From Neoroseomonas lacus (GTDB lineage: Bacteria; Pseudomonadota; Alphaproteobacteria; Acetobacterales; Acetobacteraceae), in contig NZ_BMKW01000006.1 in assembly GCF_014644535.1 (NCBI RefSeq), positions 186,001 through 250,000 of the forward strand: a stretch of DNA of 64,000 nucleotides, written 5' to 3'. The translations under genes and the position numbers were made by a program. Of this stretch, positions 24,553 to 34,600 are shown piece after piece. The notes under the pieces are model-generated. The model did no database searches and was not told the origin of the DNA. It was given only the letters and a program-made list of their open reading frames with translations. Within the stretch, counting starts at the first letter, position 1. The number at the start of each line of letters is the position of its first letter.

Positions 24553-26142
24553 ATGCTGACCCGCAGACAAGGCCTCGCCGCCGCCGGCGCCGCGATGGCG
24601 CTGCCCCGGCTCGCCCTCGCGCAGTCGCGTGAGCGGCCGTTCCGCTTCGTGGTCAATGTGGGGCTGCAGAATCTCGATCCGATCAGCAGCCCTTCCTTCA
24701 TCACGCGCAACTTCGCCTATCTGGTCTTCGACACGCTGGTCTCGATGGACAGCCGCGGCGAGTACCGACCGCAGATGCTGCAAGGATGGGAGACCAGCGC
24801 CGACGGCCTGACCTGGACATTCCGGTTGAGGCCAGGTCTTGCGTTCCACGACGGGGCGCCGGTCACCGCCGAGGATGTGGTGGCCTCGCTGCGCCGCTGG
24901 GGCAACCGCGATTCCATCGGCCGGCGCCTGATGGCCGCGACGGCCGAATTGACGACGTCTGGCACCGATGGCTTCGTCCTGAAGCTGTCGCGCCCGTATG
25001 GCGGCGTCATCGACGCCTTGGGCAAGCCATCGGTCCATGTTCCCTTCATCATGCCGGCACGCATCGCGTCGGCAACGCCGCCGGCGCAGCAGGTGCGCGA
25101 GATCGTCGGCTCCGGCCCCTTCGTCTTCCTGCGCGACGAATGGCTGCCGGGGGACCGCACGTTCTTTCGCCGCAACCAGCATTACGTGCCGCGCGACGAA
25201 CCGGCCGATGGGCTCGCCGGCGGCAAGGTGGCGAAGGTCGATCGCGTCGAGATGATCACGATGCCCGACATCGCGCTGCGCGCCGCATCGTTGCAGCAGG
25301 GCGAAGTGGACTATCTGGAATATGCGCCGGTCGACAACCTGCCGCGCATGCGCGGCGACCGAAACATCGTCATCTCGCAGGCAAGTGGCCGGGCGGAGAT
25401 GATGTACGCCGTTAGCATCAACCATGACCTGCCGCCCTTCAACAATGTGTTGATGCGTCGTGCCTTGCAGCAATGCCTTGACCGCAACGAGATCCTGGCC
25501 GGTACCGGCTTCGGCGAACTCGGCCGGCCCGATTGCACGGCGATGTTCATGTGCGGCACGACCTACACGAGCGAACTTGGCAGCGACGCGATCAAGCAGC
25601 CGAGCCTCGATCGGGCGAAAGCGCTGCTGCGGGAGGCCGGTTACAACAACGAGCGTGTCGTGCTGATGCATCCGCTCGATTCGGCGCTGCTGAACCCCTT
25701 CGGCCTGGTGTTGATCGACCGCATGAAGCGGGCGGGGTTCAATCTGGATATTCAGGGTTCGGACTGGTCCTCGATCGCGCAGCGCTGGGTGCAGCGCCAG
25801 CCGCTCGACCGCGGCGGCTGGAACGTGGTTCCCGTTGTCTACACCGGCTTCGACATGGCCGATCCGCTGTCGAATCTCGGCGTCGGCTTCAACTGCACCG
25901 GCAACCAGCCCTGGGGCTACTGCGAAGCGGAGATGACGCCGGTCATCGAACGCTTCGAGGCGGAAGGCGATCCCGCCAAGCGGCGCGAGCTCGCGGCGCA
26001 GCTGAATCGGCTGGCCATCGAGCGCGCGACCTTCCCGATTGCCGGACAGTTCCGGGCACCGGCCGCCTGGCGCAAGGAATTGCGTGGCGTGATCGACTTC
26101 GGCTTCCCGGTTGTCTGGAACATCGAGCGGGGTGGGAACTGA
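24553..26142 (+). CDS. Family 5 extracellular solute-binding protein (DppA/OppA-like), without its own permease
   Basis: A 529-residue SBP_bac_5 protein. The signal peptide MLTRRQGLAAAGAAMALPRL ends near A-L-A-Q (residue 24). The mature part has NLDPISSPSF, LAFHDGAPVTAEDVV (the family signature) and VGSGPFVF. The ATG at 24553 follows AAGGAGAG. It is the last gene of the plus-strand arm; a dihydroxyacetone kinase gene converges on it. No Dpp-type permease is adjacent, while a Dpp core without binding protein sits at 4126-7933, so the two may work together. Confidence 0.92.
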   Translation: MLTRRQGLAAAGAAMALPRLALAQSRERPFRFVVNVGLQNLDPISSPSFITRNFAYLVFDTLVSMDSRGEYRPQMLQGWETSADGLTWTFRLRPGLAFHDGAPVTAEDVVASLRRWGNRDSIGRRLMAATAELTTSGTDGFVLKLSRPYGGVIDALGKPSVHVPFIMPARIASATPPAQQVREIVGSGPFVFLRDEWLPGDRTFFRRNQHYVPRDEPADGLAGGKVAKVDRVEMITMPDIALRAASLQQGEVDYLEYAPVDNLPRMRGDRNIVISQASGRAEMMYAVSINHDLPPFNNVLMRRALQQCLDRNEILAGTGFGELGRPDCTAMFMCGTTYTSELGSDAIKQPSLDRAKALLREAGYNNERVVLMHPLDSALLNPFGLVLIDRMKRAGFNLDIQGSDWSSIAQRWVQRQPLDRGGWNVVPVVYTGFDMADPLSNLGVGFNCTGNQPWGYCEAEMTPVIERFEAEGDPAKRRELAAQLNRLAIERATFPIAGQFRAPAAWRKELRGVIDFGFPVVWNIERGGN

Positions 26143-26226
26143 CCCGGCACCCGCCTCCACGACGGCGGCCGAACCGCGCGGCTCGTGATCGGTAGCGCAC
26201 GGTGCTGCAATTCGGGCCAGTCCATG

Positions 26227-26252
26227 CCCGGCGCCGCTCCGGCGGCGCCGGG
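26227..26252. terminator. Perfect 10-bp hairpin between convergent genes
   Basis: CCCGGCGCCG (26227-26236), loop of six bases, then CGGCGCCGGG (26243-26252). It lies between the convergent binding-protein and dihydroxyacetone-kinase genes, six bases past the kinase stop. No T-run follows on either strand. Its strength and position make a bidirectional terminator plausible. Confidence 0.5.
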
Positions 26253-26257
26253 GCGGT

Positions 26258-27946
26258 TCATCCAGCGCCAGCCAGTGCCCGCATCCAGACGACGACGGCG
26301 CTTGCCCCGGCATCAGCAGCACCGAGCGCGCGGTCGCCGAGATAGGCCGCCCGGCCCAGGCGCGGTCGCATGGAGGCCGTTGCCAAGCAGCCCTGCTCCG
26401 CGGCGAGTGACGCGCCGCGCCAAGCCTCCGCCAGGGGCACGCCTTGCCGGACCTGCTCGGCCAGCGTCTGCGCGGCGGGTGCGAGCGCATCGAGCATGGT
26501 GCGGTCGCCCGGCTTGGCGCCGCCCAACGCGCCGATCGATGCCACGGCGTCGGTGAAGGCCCTCGCCCAGTCCTCCGCACCGGGCGCCTCAGCGTCCAGG
26601 TGTCGCGCCGCGCGAATCAACGCCGTTGCGTAGAATGGCCCGGAGCTGCCGGCGATCGCGCGGCGCAGCGCATGGCCCATCGCCGCAAGCGCGATGGCCG
26701 GCGTGTCCCAGGCGTCATCTGGCAGGCTGCGGATCGCGGCGGCGCCGCGCGCCATGCTGATCCCCAGATCCCCGTCGCCTGCGCGGCTGTCCAATGCGGT
26801 CAGTTCATCCTGCGCCGCATCGAGCGCATCGGCCACGAGATGCGCCGCCCCACGCAGTTGCGCCGGGAGCGGCCCTGCTCCGCGGCCGCGCCGAACCGTT
26901 GCGGGCTCACTCGGCGCGGGCAGCGGCAGGCGCGAGCCGACCTGCCCGCGACCAGGCCAGGCGGATGCTCCGGTCGGGGCGTCCAGTCGCGCCAGCATGG
27001 CGTCGTTGACGCGCAACAGTGTCAGCGAGCAGCCTGGCATCTCGAGCGCGGTCATGAAGTTCCCGCACCAAGCGCGTTCGATCCGGATCTCCCGCTCACG
27101 CAGGACATCCATGGCGCGACGGCTGACGATGGCAAGTTCCATCGGTGGCGTCCCGCCCAACCCGTTCACGAGGAGGGCGACACGGTCGCCCGGCGCGCCG
27201 GACAGATCGTCGAGCACCGTCGCGAGGATGCTGTCCACGATGGCATCGGCCGGCTGCAGGGAAAGGCGCCGAACGCCTTGCTCGCCATGGATGCCGAGGC
27301 CGAGCTCCATCTCGTCATCGCCAATGGAAAATCCGGGCCGGCCGGCGGCGGGCACCGTGCAGGCGCCCAGTGCAACGCCCATCGATGCCAGGCCGGCGCC
27401 GACACGCGTGGCTTCGTCGACAACGGCATCAAGCGGCAAGCCGGCAGCGGCGGCCGCGCCGGCGACCTTGTGGACGAGCACCGTGCCGGCAATGCCCCGC
27501 CGATGGCCACGTTCCACCGTGTCGCGCAAGGCGGCGTCATCGGCGACGATCACCATGCGGGTCGGGATTCCCGCGGCCGTTGCCATCTCGGCGGCCAGGC
27601 CGAAATTCAGCCGGTCGCCAGTGTAGTTCTTGACCACCAGCACGGCGCCGCGCGGCCCCGCCGTGGCGTGTATCGCCGCCAGCACCGCATCGACGCTGGG
27701 TGAAGTGAACACGTCGCCCGCCACGGCGGCCGCGAGCATGCCGTCCCCGACATAGCCGGCATGGGCCGGCTCGTGCCCGCTGCCGCCACCGGAGATGACG
27801 GCGACGGGACGCTCCGCCGGCGGCGCGATGGGCAGCCTGACCACTACATCCTCGCGATCCAGCAGGGCCAGTGCCGGGTTCAGCTCGACCAAGCCCTCCA
27901 GCATCTGACGGACGACGGCACGAGGGTCGTTGACGAGCTTCTTCAT
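26258..27946 (-). CDS. Single-chain dihydroxyacetone kinase (DhaK-DhaL fusion)
   Basis: A 562-residue fusion. The DhaK domain (residues 1 to about 325) has GGGSGHEPAHAGYVG, the catalytic Asp in NYTGDRLNFG (D111) and the covalent substrate His in GLGIHGEQG (H220). The DhaL domain (from about 360) has the metal-binding DSRAGDGDLG. This is the ATP-dependent layout that phosphorylates dihydroxyacetone or related short ketoses, not the PTS form. The ATG at 27946 follows CGGAGGA. It is monocistronic, faces the binding-protein gene, and is preceded by a decayed region with part of a GntR-type regulator. Confidence 0.92.
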   Translation of the reverse strand: MKKLVNDPRAVVRQMLEGLVELNPALALLDREDVVVRLPIAPPAERPVAVISGGGSGHEPAHAGYVGDGMLAAAVAGDVFTSPSVDAVLAAIHATAGPRGAVLVVKNYTGDRLNFGLAAEMATAAGIPTRMVIVADDAALRDTVERGHRRGIAGTVLVHKVAGAAAAAGLPLDAVVDEATRVGAGLASMGVALGACTVPAAGRPGFSIGDDEMELGLGIHGEQGVRRLSLQPADAIVDSILATVLDDLSGAPGDRVALLVNGLGGTPPMELAIVSRRAMDVLREREIRIERAWCGNFMTALEMPGCSLTLLRVNDAMLARLDAPTGASAWPGRGQVGSRLPLPAPSEPATVRRGRGAGPLPAQLRGAAHLVADALDAAQDELTALDSRAGDGDLGISMARGAAAIRSLPDDAWDTPAIALAAMGHALRRAIAGSSGPFYATALIRAARHLDAEAPGAEDWARAFTDAVASIGALGGAKPGDRTMLDALAPAAQTLAEQVRQGVPLAEAWRGASLAAEQGCLATASMRPRLGRAAYLGDRALGAADAGASAVVVWMRALAGAG

Positions 27947-28140
27947 GGGCGTCCTCCGGTCCGTTGCGCGATGGCCAGCGGCAGGCCAATGAAGGCGAAT
28001 TCCGCCTTGGAGGGAAGTCCAACGCTGGCGTCGAGCGTGCCATCCCGTTCGCGCGGTCCCGGGGCGGCAGGATGGCTGGCGGCACGAGCACGACGTAGTG
28101 ATGCAGCGCGGGTTGCGGTGGAAGGCTTCTCACTGCCGTC
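27947..28140. other. Upstream region of the dihydroxyacetone kinase, no gene seen
   Basis: No frame here has a recognisable product on either strand. It presumably holds the kinase promoter, but no convincing -35/-10 pair was seen. Together with the two gene fragments that follow (28141-28561) it forms a stretch of about 870 bases without an intact gene. Confidence 0.4.
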
Positions 28141-28392
28141 GTGGCGCGAGCTCCATGGATGGGCGGGCTGTCGGCGCTGATCGGTATCGGCGGGACCGCC
28201 ACGCCGAAACACGGCGAATTCAAGCTGTTCCGAGACCTGCTCGGCGTTTCGGTGCTGGTGGACATGGTGAACCTGCCGGCGGGCGTGACAAACGGATCGC
28301 GCCCCGGTCCCTACCAGCGGGGCCATCCGCCTGACCGGGCCGGCGTCACGGCCCGGATGGGCTCGTCCGGCGCTCGGGCCGTAGCGCCATGA
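28141..28392 (+). pseudogene. Fragment of an intradiol ring-cleavage dioxygenase (catechol/hydroxyquinol 1,2-dioxygenase type)
   Basis: The frame reads GIGGTATPKHGEFKLFRDLL then GVSVLVDMVN and later PAGVTNGSRPGPY. This follows the N-terminal pattern of intradiol dioxygenases, in which an EF-x-LLSD-x-LG-x-S-x-LVD-x-IN helix is followed by a GATE-type segment and GPF(Y/F). After about 50 residues the likeness fades and a stop comes at 28390, well before the Fe-binding Tyr and His residues. In-frame stops lie just upstream (28096-28101). I read it as a truncated relic, from memory of the family only. Confidence 0.55.
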
Positions 28393-28561
28393 TGCAGCGA
28401 AAGCCCGGGCCGAGGTACGGCGTGCTGCCGAGTTCGACGAGCCGGCCGCTCTGCGTGAACTGGCTGTGGGTGATGCGCAGCGTGGGCGCGCTGCGTCTGG
28501 CGACGACCGGGCGCCGTCCACCGATACCGCAGTGACCCGAGCGGTTGGCCATTCTTCGCAC
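28346..28561 (-). pseudogene. C-terminal remnant of a GntR-family (UTRA domain) regulator
   Basis: The last 48 codons (28346-28492) read LRITHSQFTQSGRLVELG, then TPYLGPGFRCIMALRPERR. This resembles the final strands of a UTRA ligand domain, where (L)RI-x-x-dG-x-pVE is followed by a short Y-x-G-x-x-x-(F/R) strand. No helix-turn-helix is found upstream; a neighbouring frame at 28562-28700 (SGAEVRLWSQAPTSTG) may be the earlier part of the same gene after a frameshift. Its end overlaps the dioxygenase fragment on the other strand. It may once have controlled the kinase gene. Confidence 0.45.
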
Positions 28562-28819
28562 TCACGCACAATCCGGTGAGTCGCAGCCGGTGCTGGTCGG
28601 CGCCTGCGACCAGAGTCGCACCTCGGCGCCACTTGGCACGACCGATGCGGATCGCATCATGCGGAAGACGGCGACGAAATTGCAGTGCGCATGCCCGGCG
28701 TCCGCCCCCGTCGCGAGCGCTCTGTCTGAAACCGCCCGTTGCCATTCGAAACTGGCGGTATGGCCTTCCCGGGGCCACATAGGAGCCAAGGGGAGTGCCC
28801 ATGGTTATATCACCGCTTG

Positions 28820-30283
28820 ATGTCTCGCTTCGCCAAACCCGTCCCATCAACGCGGCATCTCGGCCGATGCCGCGGTGCGCTTGCCCTGAGCATGGCCCTG
28901 TCCGCCTGCGCGCTGCCGATCGAACCGGCTGACCCCGGCTTGCCGGCGCCAGAGCGCTTCGTCAGCGCCGCCATCGCGCCGGCGCCGGCGCCCGACCCGA
29001 GCTGGTGGCAGGCCTTCGCCTCGCCCGAGCTGGACCGCATCATGGCGGCGGCGATGGCAGGCAATCTCGACCTCGCCGCAGCAGTGGCACGGTTGCGCCA
29101 GGCCGATGAAGCGCTGCGTATCGCTGGCGCCGAGCTGCTGCCGCTGGTCACCGGCGGTGTCTCGGTGGGGCGCGCCCGCGGCACCTCAGCGACGCCCGGG
29201 ACGCCGGCCAATGCCGGCCGGCAATATGGCGGCTCCCTGCAAGCCAGCTACCAGATCGACTTCTGGGGCGGCTTGCGGGCGCAGGAACAGGCGGCGCGCG
29301 ACAGTGTCTCGGCCGCAGAATTCGGCATCGGTACAGTCACGCTCAGCACACAGGCGGCGGTCGCGAGCACCTTGTTCGACCTGCTCGGCGCACAGGAGCA
29401 ACTCGCCAACCAGCAGGACAATCTGCGCATCGCCGAACGCACCCTCGGCATCCTGCGCCAGCGCCTGGCGGTCGGCACGGCGACCGGCCTCGATGTCGCC
29501 CAGCAGGAGACCGTGGTTGCCCAGCAGCGGGCCCAGGTCCCGCCGCTGCAACAGATCGTCGAGGCGGATACCTTCGCCCTGGCGACGCTTGCCGGGCTGC
29601 GGCCAACGGAGATCGCCGTGGCCGGGCAGCGCCTCGCCAGTATCCGCGTGCCCGACATCGCGCCGGGCTTGCCCTCCGCCGTGCTGGTCCGGCGCCCCGA
29701 TGTGCGCCTGGCAGAGGCGAATCTCGCCGCCGGCAGCGCCGATGTCACCGCCGCGCGCGCCGCGCTGTTCCCCACCATTTCGCTGACCGCCGAGGGCGGC
29801 TTGCAGAGCATCGCGCTGCAGACCCTGCTGCGCCCGGGGGCGACGATCTACAGCATTGCCATCGGCCTCACGCAAACCCTGTTCGACGGCGGCGCGCTGC
29901 GTGCCCAGCTGGCGCAGACCCGCGCGCGGCGGGAAGAACTGCTGTCCAATTACCGCAAGGCGATCCTGGCCGCCTTGCAGGATACGGAGACCAGCCTCTC
30001 CGCGCTGGCGCGCAACCGCGAGTTGGTCGACCTGCAAATGGCCCGCGTGGAGGCCGCGCAACGCGCCTATACTATCGCTGACGCTCAATTCCGCGTGGGG
30101 ACGATCGATTTGCTCACGGTTCTCACCACCCAGACGACGCTGTTCAATGCGCGGCTGGTCCTGACGCAGGCGCGCACGGCACGGCTGCAGGCGGCGGCGG
30201 CGCTGTTCACCGCGCTTGGCGGCGGCTGGTCGGTGGAGGACCTGCGCGCCGCACAGCGCGCTGCCGCTGGAACCGCGCCATGA
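28820..30283 (+). CDS. RND efflux outer-membrane factor lipoprotein (NodT/OprM family)
   Basis: A 487-residue TolC-like channel. A lipobox is visible as LALSMALSAC (Cys at about residue 33), followed by WWQAFASPELDRI, the usual OMF opening. Two OEP repeats follow, with ALRIAGAELLPLVTGGVSVG and the later RRPDVRLAEANLAAGSADV signature. The start is uncertain: ATG 28820 gives a good lipoprotein signal but lacks a ribosome site, while an AAGGGGAG site serves another ATG at 28801 in a different frame (43 codons, overlapping). It leads the RND operon and overlaps the next gene by ATGA. Confidence 0.9.
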   Translation: MSRFAKPVPSTRHLGRCRGALALSMALSACALPIEPADPGLPAPERFVSAAIAPAPAPDPSWWQAFASPELDRIMAAAMAGNLDLAAAVARLRQADEALRIAGAELLPLVTGGVSVGRARGTSATPGTPANAGRQYGGSLQASYQIDFWGGLRAQEQAARDSVSAAEFGIGTVTLSTQAAVASTLFDLLGAQEQLANQQDNLRIAERTLGILRQRLAVGTATGLDVAQQETVVAQQRAQVPPLQQIVEADTFALATLAGLRPTEIAVAGQRLASIRVPDIAPGLPSAVLVRRPDVRLAEANLAAGSADVTAARAALFPTISLTAEGGLQSIALQTLLRPGATIYSIAIGLTQTLFDGGALRAQLAQTRARREELLSNYRKAILAALQDTETSLSALARNRELVDLQMARVEAAQRAYTIADAQFRVGTIDLLTVLTTQTTLFNARLVLTQARTARLQAAAALFTALGGGWSVEDLRAAQRAAAGTAP

Positions 30284-31632
30284 ATGAGCTGCCGCGCCCG
30301 CCGGTGCCCGTGACGCCGACCCGCCTGGAGACGACAGCCACGCCGCGGCGTCGCCGCGTGTGGCGCTGGCTGTTGCTGCTGGCGCTGCTCGGCGGTGGCG
30401 GCTGGTATGCCTGGCGACAAGGCTGGCTGCCCTTCCTGCCGCCGCCGCAGCCTGCCGCGACGACGGCGGCGCCTGCCGGGTTCGGGCCGAATGGCGGGCC
30501 CCGCGGCCGCATCGCCGTGCCGGTCAGTACCGCAGAGGCGAGCGTGACCGATGTGCCGATCATGCTCGACGCGCTCGGCACGGTGCAGGCCTTCAACACC
30601 ATCACCATCGTGCCGCAGGTGACCGGCCGCATCACAGAGATCGCCTTCACCGAAGGGCAGGAGGTGAAGGCCGGCGACGTGCTGGTCCGGCTTGATCCAC
30701 GCGCCTATCAGGCGGCGCTCGACCAGGCGGTGGCGACCAAGGCGCAACGCGAGGCGCAACTCGCCAATGCAAGGCTCGACCTGCAACGCTATGCGACGCT
30801 GGTACGCGGGCAGGGCACGTCCCAGCAGACGCTCGACACGCAGCGCGCGGCCGTCGCGCAGCTCGAAGCCCAGGTGCAGTACGACCAGGCGACCATCGAC
30901 AATGCGCAGGTGCAGCTCGACTACACCGTGATCCGCTCGCCGGTGGATGGCCGCGTCGGGTTGCGCCAGGTCGATATCGGCAATCTGGTGCAGAGCAGTT
31001 CGAGCGGCATCGTCACCGTCACGCAGATTCGCCCGATCAGCGTCACCTTTACCCTGCCGCAGCAATCGTTGCCGACGGTGATGCAGGCGATCGGCGCCGG
31101 CCCCGTGCAGGTGGAAGCGCGGCTGCCCGACCCGGCGATCCCGCGCGCCGACGGCGTGGCGCCGCCGGCCAATCCGGTGGGCAGCCTGGTGACGCTCGAC
31201 AACCAGGTGGACCAGGCCACCGGCACCATCCGGCTGAAGGCGACCTTCGCCAATGACGACGAACGGCTGTGGCCCGGCGCCTTCGTCAATATCCGGCTGC
31301 AGGTGGCGCTGCTGAGCGACGTCACCGCGATTCCGCTGGTGGCGGTGCAGCGCGGGCCGGAGGGGCCTTACGCCTTCGTCGTGCAGGCGGACAACACTGT
31401 GGAGCAGCGGCCGCTCGTGCTTGGCGTCATCGCCGGCACGCAGGCGGTGGTGCAGCGCGGGCTGCGACCTGGCGAGCGCGTGGTGACCTCGGGCGCGCTG
31501 CGGCTGACCGCCGGTGCGGCCGTGCAGGTGGCCGAACCGGTGCGCCCACCCGCCGTGACACCGCAGCAGCGGCGGCGCCGCCCGCAGCAGCAGCCGGGTG
31601 GTGCTGCGCCGAGCCCGCCACCGCGCCCATGA
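30280..31632 (+). CDS. mdtA: RND efflux membrane fusion protein (MdtA-like, HlyD family)
   Basis: A 450-residue periplasmic adaptor with an N-terminal anchor (WRWLLLLALLGGGGWYAWRQ, about residues 28-47). The lipoyl halves appear as TEGQEVKAGDVLVRLDPRAY and VIRSPVDGRVG around a coiled-coil hairpin (residues about 145-210). A proline- and glutamine-rich C-terminal tail follows. It couples the two RND pumps to the outer-membrane factor. ATGA overlaps on both sides show a tight operon. Confidence 0.92.
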   Translation: MNELPRPPVPVTPTRLETTATPRRRRVWRWLLLLALLGGGGWYAWRQGWLPFLPPPQPAATTAAPAGFGPNGGPRGRIAVPVSTAEASVTDVPIMLDALGTVQAFNTITIVPQVTGRITEIAFTEGQEVKAGDVLVRLDPRAYQAALDQAVATKAQREAQLANARLDLQRYATLVRGQGTSQQTLDTQRAAVAQLEAQVQYDQATIDNAQVQLDYTVIRSPVDGRVGLRQVDIGNLVQSSSSGIVTVTQIRPISVTFTLPQQSLPTVMQAIGAGPVQVEARLPDPAIPRADGVAPPANPVGSLVTLDNQVDQATGTIRLKATFANDDERLWPGAFVNIRLQVALLSDVTAIPLVAVQRGPEGPYAFVVQADNTVEQRPLVLGVIAGTQAVVQRGLRPGERVVTSGALRLTAGAAVQVAEPVRPPAVTPQQRRRRPQQQPGGAAPSPPPRP

Positions 31633-34600
31633 ACATCTCGGCCCCGTTCATCGCGCGGCCGATCGCCACCTCACTATTGGCGATCGCTTTGTTGCTGGCT
31701 GGTATCTATGGCTATCTGCGCCTGCCGGTCTCTTCGCTCCCGGAGGTCGATTTCCCGACCATACAGGTGACCACGCAATTGCCCGGCGCCTCGCCCGACA
31801 CCATCGCGGTGCTGGTGACCGCCTCGTTGGAGCGGCAATTGGCGCAGATTTCGGGTCTCAGCGAGATCGTCTCGGTGAGCGGCCCGGGCGTCAGCCGCAT
31901 CACGCTGCAATTCAATCTCGGCCGCGACATCGACGACGCCGCGCAGGATGTGCAGTCGGCGATCAACGCGGCGCGCGGCACGCTGCCATCGAGCCTCCCC
32001 TACCCGCCGACCTACGCGAAGGTGAACCCGGCCGACCCGCCGATCCTGACACTGGCGCTGACCTCGGACACGCTGCCGGTCGCGCGGCTGTCGGATGCGG
32101 TGGACACCTTGCTGGCGCAGCGCCTCGCGCAGGTGGGCGGCGTCGGTCGCGTCGCCGTGCAGGGCAACATGCGCCCGGCGGTGCGGCTGCAGGTCGATCC
32201 GCGGCGGCTCGCTTCCTACAATCTAGGGCTGGAGGATGTGCGGACCGCGGTCGTCGCCGCAAATGTCGCCGGGCCGAAAGGCTCGGTGGATGGGCCGCAG
32301 CAGGCTTCCGCCGTCATGGCGAATGACCAGCTGACCACGCCGGCCGCCTTCGCCAATCTGATCATCGCCTGGCGCGGCGGGGCGCCGGTCCGGCTCAGCG
32401 ATGTCGGCACCGCGGTCGAGGGGCTGGAAAACACGCTGACCGGCGCCTGGTACAATGGCCGCCCGGCCGTGCTGGTGGATGTGCAGCGCCAGCCGGGGGC
32501 GAATATCGTGGCGACCGTCGCCGCGCTGCGCGCGCAGTTGCAGAGCCTCGAACGCGCCCTGCCGGCCGGCACCCAGCTTTCCATCGTCGCTGACCGCACG
32601 GAGATGATCCGCGCTTCGGTCGCGGAAGTGCAGATGACGCTGGTCATCGCCGTGGTGCTGGTGGTGCTGGTGATCTTCCTGTTCCTGCGCACCGCGCGTG
32701 CCACCATCGTGCCGGGCGTCGCCCTGCCGCTGTCGATCGTCGGCACCTTCGGGGTGATGGCGCTGCTCGGCTACACCATCGACAACCTCTCGCTGATGGC
32801 GCTCGTCATCGCCACCGGTTTCATCGTCGACGATGCCATCGTGATGATCGAGAACGTGGTCCGCCTGGTGGAGAAGGGCCTGCCGCCCCTGCAGGCGGCC
32901 TTCGAGGGCGCGCGGCAGATCGGCTTCACCATCGTCTCGCTGACCGTTTCGCTGATCGCGGTGTTCATCCCGCTGCTGTTCATGGAAGGCGTAGTGGGGC
33001 GGCTGTTCCGTGAATTCGCCGTCGTGCTGGCGATCTCGGTGCTGGTGTCGATGGTGGTCTCGCTGACGCTGACACCGATGATGTGCGGCTACCTGCTGCG
33101 CCCGGCCTCCGAGGAGCGTCCCGGCCTCATCAACCGCACCTTCGAGGCGGCGTTCGAGGCCCTGCGCCGAGCCTATGCGCGCAGCCTGGGCTGGGCGCTG
33201 CGGCGGGAGGGGCTGATGCTCGTCATCGCGACGCTGACGTTGGGCGGGACGGTGTGGCTCTACATCGCCATGCCGAAGGGATTCCTGCCCTTGCAGGACA
33301 CCGGCATCATCGCCATCACCACCGAGGCGCCGCAGGACGTCTCCTTCCAGCGCATGTCCGCCTTGCAGCGCGGCCTCGCCGAGATTGTCGGGCGCGACCC
33401 GGCTGTCGCCGCGGTGACCTCGGTCGTCGGCGCCGGCACCATCAACCAGGCGCAGAATGCCGGACGCTTGACCGTGGTGCTGCGTCCGCGTGGTGAACGA
33501 CAGGACGACACGCAGGCCGTGCTCGACAGGCTGGCGCCACAACTCGCCACGCTGCCAGGCCTCGTCGCCTACCCACAGCCGGTGCAGGACATCCAGATCG
33601 GCACCCGCGCCTCCAGCACGCAATACCAATACACGGTGATGGATTCTTCGACGACCGAGCTCGCCACCTGGGCGCCGCGACTGCTCGACGCGCTGCGCGC
33701 CCTGCCGGAACTGCGCGACGTCGGGACCGACCAGCGAGAGGACGGGCTGCGCCTGGCGCTCGATATCGACCGCGGTCGCGCCGCGCGGCTCGGCGTGACG
33801 ATGCAGTCGATCGATGACGCGTTGTACAGCGCCTTCGGCCAACGCCAGATCAGCACCATCTACGGGCAATCCAACCAGTATCGCGTCGTGCTGGAGATCG
33901 ACCCGGCCATCGCCAATGACCCTGCCGCGATCGGCCAGCTGCGCGTGCCGGGCAGCACCGCCGTCACCACCAATGGCACCACGACCACCACCAGCGCCCA
34001 AGTGCCGCTGGCCGAGCTCGCCACCATCACCCGCGTGCCCGGGCCGCTGACCGTGACGCGGCAAGACCAGTTCCCGGCGGTGACGCTCAGCTTCAACCTC
34101 GCCCCTGGCGTCGCGCTGGGCGAGGCCGTCGCCGCGATCGCCCGCGCCCAACAGCAACTCGGCTTGCCCGAGACGATCGTCGGCAGCTATGGCGGCGATG
34201 CGGCGGAATTCATGCGCTCGCTAGCCGGCCAGGGATGGCTGATCCTCGCCGCCATCATCGTCATCTACATCGTGCTCGGTGTGCTCTACGAGAGCGTGAT
34301 CCACCCGATCACCATCCTCTCGACGCTGCCATCGGCGGGCATCGGCGCGCTGCTCGCGCTCGAGATGTTCGGGCTCGACCTCAACGTGGTCGGGCTGATC
34401 GGCATCGTGCTGTTGATGGGCATCGTTAAGAAGAACGCCATCATGATGATCGACTTTGCCATCGAGGCGCAGCGCGAACACGGCATGACGCCGCGCGAGG
34501 CGATCACCGAAGCCTCCATCCTGCGCTTCCGCCCGATTATGATGACGACGATGGCCGCATTGCTCGGCGCCGTGCCGCTGGTGATCGGCCGTGGCGCCGG

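Noticed and set aside
24451-26580. Minus-strand open frame of 709 codons opposite the family 5 binding protein
   Set aside because: His- and Arg-rich shadow translation typical of G+C-rich DNA; the plus strand has a signal peptide and family motifs.
32223-34157. Minus-strand open frame of 644 codons inside the first RND gene
   Set aside because: Rich in His, Asp and Arg, a frame shadow of transmembrane codons; no motif.
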